Source of the DNA: CAVVDY01 sp963819645
GTDB lineage: Bacteria > Acidobacteriota > Terriglobia > Terriglobales > Acidobacteriaceae
Length of the DNA: 64,000 bases
Direction of reading: 5' to 3'
NCBI GenBank assembly: GCA_963819645.1
Contig: CAWFWZ010000011.1
Span: 1-64,000, forward strand
Shown here: positions 57,560 through 64,000 of the stretch, one piece after another
How the letters are laid out: each line of letters starts with the position of its first letter
How positions within the stretch are numbered: the first letter of the stretch is position 1
The notes under the pieces: model-generated
What the model was told of the DNA's origin: nothing
Seen by the model: only the letters and a program-made list of their open reading frames with translations
Database searches by the model: none
Made by a program: the position numbers and the translations under genes

Positions 57560-57883
57560 CTACCCGATCACCCCTGCAATTCGGACCTTCGGCGACGCAA
57601 CCTCGACGGAAAAATCGATAACGTACCAGACGCGGTTTGTGCAGAACAGGCAGGGGGTTTCCTGAATTTCTTGCACGTTTTCCCGAAGGACGCTTAAGGG
57701 AAACGAGCGGAGGCACTGGGTGCAGGTCAGCACAATGAAAGGCACTCCATTGGAGTCTTTTCCATTGCGCGGTATCCACACCGGAGCCGACTGACGGTGA
57801 TGGTCTTCCGCTCGCGCCGCTTTGGTGGAAATCAGCTCGGCGACCTTCCGCAAAAGCTCTTCGGGATTATGACTGCACACCAT
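57560..57883 (-). CDS. Small zinc-binding hypothetical protein
   Basis: 107 residues from MVCSHNPEELLRKVAELIST at 57883. LTCTQCLRSFPLS and TPCLFCTNRVWYVIDFSVEV give two CxxC pairs in a zinc-ribbon arrangement, reminiscent of the other small zinc proteins here but longer. No enzyme motif. Confidence 0.55.
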   Translation of the reverse strand: MVCSHNPEELLRKVAELISTKAARAEDHHRQSAPVWIPRNGKDSNGVPFIVLTCTQCLRSFPLSVLRENVQEIQETPCLFCTNRVWYVIDFSVEVASPKVRIAGVIG

Positions 57884-58326
57884 CAGAATCGCTCCACGGA
57901 AGGAGCCCCGCAATCCAACTTGAGGGCGGCCACTGCGCGTGTCTGGATCTTAGGTTGCCGTTGGTGGCGAATGGACTGGGTATTAAGGGTTATGTCGGTT
58001 GCGATCCCTCACGTCTGACTCCCGCCGAGGCTATTGCAGTCGCTGGCACCAAGAGTCAGGAACTTGCGCTGAGAAATACTCTGGGGTCCGGGAGCAAAAG
58101 GGGCGTGGCTGATTGAGTGGCAGCTTCACATTCGGGATCCACGCATTTCGCGGTTAACGCTGGCACCCAGTTGACACCGCGGCAGTCATTATGGACGAAG
58201 CAAGGCGCTGCAGGTCTGGCGTATAAGTTGGCACGGAAGAGCTGGCCCTCGGAATAGTAGACCGGAGGCAGCCTGAAGGCCGACCAGTTTCTGGCCATCA
58301 TCCGCGCCGCGAAGAAGGACTCGTAA
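57884..58326. other. Spacer with no supported gene
   Basis: A frame at about 57960-58110 reads GLGIKGYVGCDPSRLTPAEA and IAVAGTKSQELALRNTLGSG but has no start or ribosome site; it may be a remnant. A minus-strand frame (58056-58282) with Cys and Tyr is equally uncertain. Confidence 0.35.
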
Positions 58327-59045
58327 ATGGCGCATTTTCGAAGGAACAGAGGCGCATTCGGAGGTCCGGGGGAACGAGTCTCGTTAGACTGGCGCCTCCA
58401 AGGACGGACTTGGAACGGCACATTCCGGCGGCGGTCGTGTTTGGTTCACGATCGGGCGCGGCATCCTTACCGAGGTTTATTATCCAACGGTCGATCACCC
58501 TCAACTGCGCGAGCTGGAGTTTCTGTTTTCCGATGGGACGGGTTGTTCTTGGAAGAAAAGCAGGATCTCGATCATCAGGTGGAACGCATCTCTCCTTCGC
58601 AGGGATATCGAATCAGCAGGCATGATTCTGAAGGTCGGTTCTCCTTTGTGAAAGAGGTCATCGCGGACCCGACGCGGCCCTGTGTTCAGATCCACACAAA
58701 ACTCGAAGGGAACGGCGATTTTCTTCGAAAGCTGAGAAACCATGTACTGTGCGCTCCTCATTTGGAAGTCGGAGGAGAAGGCAAGAATGGCTATGTGGTC
58801 GAAGTGTCAGGGCATCTGCGCGCCTCAACCATTCCACCTTCGTTGGACGGTTGACAACTGGAAGAGCTGTCAGGATAGCGAATCGCACGCGACAGGCGTT
58901 GGCGGCGAATTCTTCGATATCCTTCCGGGCGACTTCCAGTCGCAATTCGACTTTACCTTCTTTTGGCCGGATCGCGGACGGTGGGAAGGCCAGAATCATC
59001 AGGTGAATGCGCGTAGCGAGAAAGCCAACGCGAAATTCAACTCTA
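58327..59045 (+). pseudogene. GH15 glucoamylase remnant with a large internal deletion
   Basis: N-terminal AFGGPG, ILTEVYYPTVDHPQLRELEF, LFSDGTGCSW, KQDLDHQVERISPSQGYRIS and SFVKEVIADPTRPCVQIHTK, in several frames, match the N-terminal domain of GH15 glucoamylases. The C-terminal signature WTVDNWKSCQDSESHATGVG, FDFTFFWPDRGRWEGQNHQV follows directly. About 500 residues including the catalytic domain are missing between. Not a working enzyme. Confidence 0.65.
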
Positions 59046-59073
59046 GGAGAGCCCGTCTCGATCAGGACCCCAA

Positions 59074-59844
59074 CGGCAGAACAATGTCCGCGGTGCATTG
59101 GTTGCAGTCAACATGCTTGCCATTACCACCGGCATCGTCACCGCTTACCTGGGGGACTATGCGTTTTCTTCCACTCAGGGGTGGCGTTACATGTTCGGCC
59201 TGGCGGCCATACCGGCTGTCGGCCTGGCCATATTTCAGCAAATAACAGGCATCAATACGGTCATCTATTACGCATATTACGCACCGACGATTTTCAAGTT
59301 CGCCGGTATCAAGGCCGCTGGGCCAGCGATCCTGGCCGGAGCGGGTTTGGCCCTGGTGATGTGGTGCTTTCACGTACTGTCCATCTTCCTACTGGATCGC
59401 GTCGGCCGGAGACCTTTGTTGTTGATCGGAGTCGCAGGCCAGATTGTCGGCTTGGCGATCTTAGGTGCCGCATTTCAGTTCCAGCAGTTGGCGAGTTGGA
59501 AAAGTTATATAGCCATTGGCAGCCTGGTAATCTATGTCGCTTCTTTCGCGGTGGGACTCGGACCGATCTTCTGGCTGTTAATTTCCGAAGCCTATCCCTT
59601 AAAGGTCCGTGGTGCAGCCATGAGCATCGTAACGGTGACAAACTGGACCCTGAACCTGCTGGTATCTGTAACATTCTTGAGCCTGGTAGCAGTCCTGGGG
59701 CAAGGGGGAACCTGCTGGTTATACGGTGCAATCGCGGTTGCAGCCCTGGTCTTCTTTTATCGGATGGTGCCGGAAACCAAGGGCAAAACGCTCGAACAAA
59801 TTGAAGTGTGTATGCGATCGGGGAAGCATCCGCGAGGCCTATGA
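59074..59844 (+). pseudogene. Sugar-porter MFS transporter remnant
   Basis: NVRGALVAVNMLAITTGIV then YLGDYAFSSTQGWRYMFGLA joins straight to AIPAVGLAIFQQITGINTVI, IFWLLISEAYPLKVRG and MVPETKGKTLEQIE of the sugar-porter family. The N-terminal helices and the central loop with its neighbouring helices (about 100 residues) are missing. A 9-bp tandem duplication (tattacgca twice, 59266-59283) adds YYA. It adjoins the GH15 remnant, so a starch-uptake locus has been reduced. Confidence 0.65.
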
Positions 59845-59962
59845 CAACTAGGGGAGAATGAATTCTATGCGCACCCATTTCAAGGCTGTGGAGGGACGAA
59901 GGAGATGCCCCCATCGCATAAGAAAATTAAGGCCGTGAACTGAAAGGCAGAAAGGAACCCGG

Positions 59963-60841
59963 ATGGCGGCCATTCTCAAATTGGCAGGGTTGAGTTGGCG
60001 AGAGCTGATTTCTTCGATCTACCGCGGAGCAGTGAGCAACAATGTTGTGAACCGTGCCGCGGAGCTGGCCTTCTGGTTTCTCCTGGGATTTTTCCCCATG
60101 CTGTTGTCCGTAACTAGCATGGTTGCGATGCTCAGCTCGGCTCCCGGTTCGCAAGGCACCCTGATGAAGTATGTGGGGGAAGTCTTGCCCTCCACTGCTA
60201 CCAGTCTCGTACGACAGGTGCTGGCGCAGACGACCGGCAGTGGGAGAGCATGGTTCTCGCTGCTCTTTGCCCTATGGTCTTCCTCTTCGGCAACCTCCGG
60301 ACTCATCGATACTCTTAACGCTATCTCCAACGTGAAAGAGAGCCGGCCCTGGTGGAAGTCTCGCCTTATTTCGGTGACCCTGGCGATTGCTGTGGGTGTA
60401 CTGCTCACCACCGCGTTGATCATTGTCGTCTATGGCCCCTTAATCCTCCACAAGATCGCGCCTGGTTCGGCGCCTCTTTACGTCTGGAAGATTGCCCAGT
60501 GGCCGGCCGCTGCAGTGCTGCTGATTTCGGCGCTCCTTTGCCTCTACCGTTTCGCTCCGAACACGCGAGAACAGAAGTGGAAGTGGCTGTTTCCCGGAAG
60601 CATCGTCGCGGCGGTAATCTGGGTGGCTGTTTCCGTCCTGTTCAAGATATACGTTCGTCATTTCAGTCATTTCGGACTGCTCTACGGATCGCTCGGCACG
60701 CTGATCATCCTGATGTTCTGGTTCTACCTAAGTGGCATCGCGATTCTGCTTGGGGGAGTAATCAATGCCACCCTGGAAGACGCCGCCACACGCAGGGACC
60801 CGGCAGCGAAGAAGCGCGTTCAGCGTTTCCCTGGGAAATAG
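59963..60841 (+). CDS. YihY/BrkB-family membrane protein
   Basis: 292 residues, ATG at 59963 after GAAAGGAACCC. About six membrane helices with the family features: NRAAELAFWFLLGFFPMLLS (N-terminal helix), WFSLLFALWSSSSATSGLID, TLNAISNVKESRPWWKSRLI, YRFAPNTREQKWKWLFPGS (loop motif), GTLIILMFWFYLSGIAILLG. Members are integral-membrane proteins of unclear function, often near transporters. The frame is clean. It precedes an antiporter by 90 bp. Confidence 0.85.
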   Translation: MAAILKLAGLSWRELISSIYRGAVSNNVVNRAAELAFWFLLGFFPMLLSVTSMVAMLSSAPGSQGTLMKYVGEVLPSTATSLVRQVLAQTTGSGRAWFSLLFALWSSSSATSGLIDTLNAISNVKESRPWWKSRLISVTLAIAVGVLLTTALIIVVYGPLILHKIAPGSAPLYVWKIAQWPAAAVLLISALLCLYRFAPNTREQKWKWLFPGSIVAAVIWVAVSVLFKIYVRHFSHFGLLYGSLGTLIILMFWFYLSGIAILLGGVINATLEDAATRRDPAAKKRVQRFPGK

Positions 60842-60934
60842 CCGACTTAAGCCTTCCAGGACGGTAAACTCGCTTATGGGTGAAAGCCGCTCCCGCCGGG
60901 TCGGCAGCCGAGATCCATGCCGCGGAGCTAATTG

Positions 60935-62524
60935 ATGACGCCTGGTTCGACAATTGGGTTTCTGGTCTGGCTGCTCATTGCGGCGTCCATCATCGCGGTG
61001 ATGGCTGCGCGCCTGCGAATCCCCTACACCGTAGCTCTGGTTGTCGGGGGACTGGCTCTCGGATCGTTTCATCTCCCGGTATTGCAAAGTCTCTTCGCCC
61101 ACTCTCCGGACTGGCTAACACCGGACGTCAGTCTGGTCATTTTTCTGCCGGCCCTTTTGTTTGAAGGAAGCCTCAAGATCCAGTTGCGCCAGCTGCGGGA
61201 AAGTCTAGTTCCGATCTGCCTGCTGGCGACCCTGGGTGTATTGGTGGCGACCCTCATCTCCGGCTTCGCTCTGCATTGGGTACTGGGTATTCCCGTTCTC
61301 GTCGCATTGGTTTTTGGGGCGATTGTGGCTGCGACGGATCCTATCTCGGTACTCGCAATTTTCAAAGATATGACCGTCGACAAAAGGCTCACGATGATCG
61401 TGGAAGGGGAGAGCCTCTTCAACGATGGAACAGCGGTCGTGCTGTATGGAATCCTCGTCGGAGCCGTCGCCAATTCAAATGCGGGCATCTTGAGCGGCAT
61501 TCGCGATTTTGTCGTCAACGTTGCGGGCGGCGCCGCCATAGGTTCCGCGCTAGGCTTCGTCTTAAGCAGGTTGACGCAAACAATCGACGACCAGGGGGTT
61601 GAGATCACCCTCACCACCATCCTTGCCTATGGCTCCTACCTTCTCGCTCAGTCGCTGCATGTGTCGGGAGTCATCGCTGTCGTGGCAGCAGGCCTGATGA
61701 TTGGCAATTTTGGCGTGCGCGCCGGGATGAGCTGGCGCACACGCATTGCTCTCTGGTCGTTCTGGGAATACGCGTCTTTTCTGATTAACTCCATCCTCTT
61801 TCTGCTCATTGGGCTTCAGGTGCGCGTTGGTGATTTGCTCCACATGTGGAGAGCATCACTTCTGGCAATTGCGGCTGTTCTCGCAGGCCGAGTCCTCACC
61901 GTATACAGCATTGTGCCGGTCAGCAACTTGTTTTCCGCCAAGATTCCCCTCAGATGGCAAACCGTCATGGTATGGGGAGGGATGCGGGGAGCTCTTGCCT
62001 TGGCGCTGGCTCTAAGCATTGGGAAGCGCTTCCCTTATCGAGACCAGCTATTGCTCCTCACTTTCGGAGTGGTTGCATTCACGATCGTGGTCCAGGGCAT
62101 TACGATGAAACCGCTCGTCCGCCTGCTCGGGATCGCGAGGAACACGGACGACGACTATTCCCGCGCGCGCGTGCGCCAGGTCGCAATCGCATCTGCCATT
62201 TCTGAATTGGAGTCCATGGCAACGAAACAATTGATTTCTCATCAGGTATACGCTCAATTGCGCGAAGAACTCCATGCCAGGCTGGAAAATGTGAATACAA
62301 CGATCGATTCCGTTCTTGGCGACAATCTGGGCCGGCTTTCCGAGGAGTTTCAGATGGCGCGCACACGGATGAGCGGCGCGGAAAAGGGCGCGATCGAGCA
62401 AGCGATGCACGACGGTTGGGTGTCAGCAGAGACTGCATCCAGGATGATCGAAGAATCTGACCGCATTCCGAACAAGGAAGGATCGGACCGCGATAGCATT
62501 CCATCCACCGGAACAGCTAAATAA
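60935..62524 (+). CDS. Sodium/proton antiporter, CPA1 (NhaP-like)
   Basis: 529 residues, ATG at 60935 (a TTG just before is also in frame). About 12 helices. The CPA1 hallmark AATDPISVLAIFKDM and VEGESLFNDGTAVVLYGIL supply the Asp pair of the transport site; ARLRIPYTVALVVGGLALG and WGGMRGALALALALSIGK are the other family motifs. The C-terminal 120 residues are soluble (DYSRARVRQVAIASAISELE) and probably regulatory. Exchanges Na+ or K+ for H+ under salt or alkaline stress. Clean frame. Confidence 0.9.
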   Translation: MTPGSTIGFLVWLLIAASIIAVMAARLRIPYTVALVVGGLALGSFHLPVLQSLFAHSPDWLTPDVSLVIFLPALLFEGSLKIQLRQLRESLVPICLLATLGVLVATLISGFALHWVLGIPVLVALVFGAIVAATDPISVLAIFKDMTVDKRLTMIVEGESLFNDGTAVVLYGILVGAVANSNAGILSGIRDFVVNVAGGAAIGSALGFVLSRLTQTIDDQGVEITLTTILAYGSYLLAQSLHVSGVIAVVAAGLMIGNFGVRAGMSWRTRIALWSFWEYASFLINSILFLLIGLQVRVGDLLHMWRASLLAIAAVLAGRVLTVYSIVPVSNLFSAKIPLRWQTVMVWGGMRGALALALALSIGKRFPYRDQLLLLTFGVVAFTIVVQGITMKPLVRLLGIARNTDDDYSRARVRQVAIASAISELESMATKQLISHQVYAQLREELHARLENVNTTIDSVLGDNLGRLSEEFQMARTRMSGAEKGAIEQAMHDGWVSAETASRMIEESDRIPNKEGSDRDSIPSTGTAK

Positions 62525-63293
62525 TCGGCCTTTATCTTTGTCTTCACGGAATGATCAACCTTCCGTCAATCCGGTCTGGGTAACGCCCGGTCGCCTTCCG
62601 CGTCAACTATTGATTCGCAGGCCTCTTAACTTGCCTGTGGCTTGCTTTCACTTGCAATTGTGCAATCTCCCGAGACTTCTCCCTGGACGACGCTAAAAAC
62701 CAAGGTCTCAAATTCGATCGCCGTGTCAAGGTTTACCTGAACTTTTGCGATCAGCCCATTTGGTTTCCGGCCCTTCCAAGCGACACTCAACTTTGCCTAT
62801 GCCACTAGCAGACGTACGACTGCTCTTTGGGTGTGAGAGTTGCGGCACTCCTAGACTTTGGGTCTAGGCTGGTCAGGTGGATTATCAGGTGGACGAAGGG
62901 GATATTGGGCGACCGCTCCAAGCCGAGCCCTACTCACATTTTACGGCTCTCTCGGCCACAAGGTGCCGCCCGCTAGCGATAACGGGTGAGCGCTTTCCGC
63001 AAGCATCGAATTTGTAACCTCAGATTTCCAATCTGAAATTCCCCTTAGACAATCTTGAATCGCCGTAAGTCCAAGATCGCCTTCGCTACATCAACACTCG
63101 CACTGATAAAGAGCATTGCGGGAGTTTCACGGCGGCGGCAACTGTGAGCATTATTGCTCAGACCTCTTCAATCCTGATTTGCTAAGGTCAAGATTTACGT
63201 GACTCACCGGCCTCCTCTGGCGACCTGCGTGTGCGAAAACATACACCATATCGAAGCCACAGAATCGCCGGGAAGATAACTGGAGGAGATCGT
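62525..63293. other. Long spacer with operator site 4
   Basis: About 770 bp without a gene. It holds the dyad at 63145-63160 followed by TAAGGT (63183-63188), a promoter for the small ORF at 63294 or the glycosyltransferase beyond. Confidence 0.5.
63145..63160 (+). promoter_or_regulatory. Crp/Fnr-type dyad, site 4
   Basis: Perfect dyad TGAGCA-TTAT-TGCTCA followed by GA, with TAAGGT 22 nt further on (63183-63188). It lies 134 bp upstream of the ORF at 63294. Confidence 0.6.
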
Positions 63294-63389
63294 ATGAGTA
63301 AAGCAATTTTCTTACTTGCAATGTGGAGTCTAGGTACGCTGTGTGTGTTCTGCGGCAGGTGGTGCGACCAACAGGGAGACTTGGTGTAG
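63294..63389 (+). CDS. Short lipoprotein-like ORF
   Basis: 31 residues MSKAIFLLAMWSLGTLCVFC then GRWCDQQGDLV behind GGAGGAG. The start looks like a lipoprotein signal peptide. An alternative frame after about 63340 (CSAAGGATNRETW) may show a frameshift in a longer gene. Confidence 0.4.
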   Translation: MSKAIFLLAMWSLGTLCVFCGRWCDQQGDLV

Positions 63390-63504
63390 CTTCCTCCACT
63401 CCTGCTTTACCCTGGGTCCGCTTCCCGGCAACCAGATACGTGCCCTCAGGAGGCTGCAATGTCCGCTCGTTTCCTTCCGTGAAAGTCTGAAATCTGACGC
63501 TCTA

Positions 63505-64000
63505 ATGCCGTACGCGACTGGTTCCGTGGTCTTTCAAAAAGTGGCGCCACCAGCCCTGCTAGCTACGCGTAGCCAGCGGGCTCCGGTGCGGGTCGCCTTT
63601 ATTGGAAACCACCTCCCCAGACAGTGTGGAATTGCGACTTTTACGACAGATTTGTGTGACGCTTTTACGGTTGCCCACGGAGCAGATGGTCTGATGGTCG
63701 TCGCCGTGAATGACCCACAATCGTCATACAGCTATCATGCGCGCGTGCGATGCGAGATAACACGAGAACGACTCCTCATCCTACAAAGGAGCGGCCGACT
63801 TTCTGAATTCCAGCAACATTGACATCGTCTGCTTGCAGCACGAGTACGGGATTTTCGGAGGAAAGGCCGGCGGCCATATCTTGCGCCTGCTGCAGCACTT
63901 GAAAATGCCCGTGGTGACGACTCTTCATACGGTTCTTCGTGAGCCCGACGTCGATCAACTTATCGTGATGCAGGAAATCGCCGCGCGCTCTGATCGTCTT
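63505..64000 (+). CDS. Glycosyltransferase (GT4-like), partial and frameshifted
   Basis: Runs off the window edge. VRVAFIGNHLPRQCGIATFT, TDLCDAFTVAHGADGLMVVA and NDPQSSYSYHARVRCEI are in one frame. After a shift near 63765, NDSSSYKGAADFLNSSNIDI, VCLQHEYGIFGGKAGGHILR and MPVVTTLHTVLREPDVDQL continue. It has the N-terminal Rossmann-type domain of GT-B enzymes that scan for a sugar donor. A mannosyl- or trehalose-related role is possible given the mannose operon, but unproven. Confidence 0.75.

Noticed and set aside
57930..58110. Frame GLGIKGYVGCDPSRLTPAEA as a gene
   Set aside because: No start or ribosome site, and no family recognised; kept only as a note in the spacer.

Overview
The window looks like accessory DNA from a soil bacterium. 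Many small stress proteins (SYLF/YSC84, YflT-type, CsbD, PRC-barrel, DUF2934, short zinc-ribbon proteins) are of kinds I associate with Acidobacteriota. The first 2 kb (class III cyclase, TolB-like and TPR fusion) reads more like a Rhizobiales gene. The taxonomic call is inference from protein style, not from a database search. No rRNA, tRNA or CRISPR array was seen. REGION 1 (1-12.2 kb) is a defence and conjugation-like block. A decayed cyclase gene is joined in frame to a truncated UvrD-like helicase (1779-3560), which overlaps by 4 bp an OLD-family ATPase/TOPRIM nuclease (3557-5533); together these are a Gabija-type pair with a damaged helicase. Next comes a PRTRC cassette on the plus strand: E (6052), C (ubiquitin-like, ends in Gly), F, B (E2-like) and ThiF (E1-like). 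It is split between E and C by a minus-strand restriction-endonuclease/STAND ATPase gene. That gene is framed by inverted arrays of about 22-bp repeats starting TGTCA, which look like the ends of a Tn7/Tn5053-type element without its transposase. REGION 2 (12.4-26 kb, minus strand) is an energy and dormancy island. Read in the transcription direction it runs: YflT-type stress protein, alpha-glucan phosphorylase, HAD hydrolase, acetate kinase, phosphoketolase, SpoIIAA-like protein, P-type proton ATPase with DUF2934 repeats, ribosome hibernation factor, PPK2. The logic is glycogen to sugar phosphate to acetyl phosphate to ATP without respiration, with proton pumping, ribosome shutdown and polyphosphate-driven nucleotide recycling. 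REGION 3 (26.5-38.9 kb) holds a transposase remnant, a DUF2934 protein, a second proton ATPase, universal stress proteins, a histone H1-like protein, groES-groEL, dnaK and an intact IS630-type element with recognisable ends. REGION 4 (39-57.9 kb) is a run of small stress and envelope genes: AI-2E permease, two SYLF proteins, CsbD, zinc-ribbon proteins, a metallothionein, two LolA/LolB-like secreted proteins, a truncated cyclopropane synthase, aquaporin, a mannose operon (manA, phosphomannomutase-like HAD, GH130), PRC-barrel and a Crp/Fnr regulator. REGION 5 (58.3-64 kb) has deleted remnants of a GH15 glucoamylase and a sugar transporter, then YihY, a CPA1 Na+/H+ antiporter and the start of a glycosyltransferase. 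Two themes run across the window. First, a shared 16-bp dyad (TGNNCA-N4-TGNNCA, usually followed by GA and by a -10-like hexamer about 22 nt further on) lies 50-230 bp upstream of at least seven stress genes and looks like a Crp/Fnr-type regulon. Second, about 20 single-base frame breaks are concentrated in 12.8-31 kb and at both window ends, while 3.5-12.2 kb and most of 32-57 kb are clean. Either consensus errors in part of the assembly or decay of the metabolic island could explain this.
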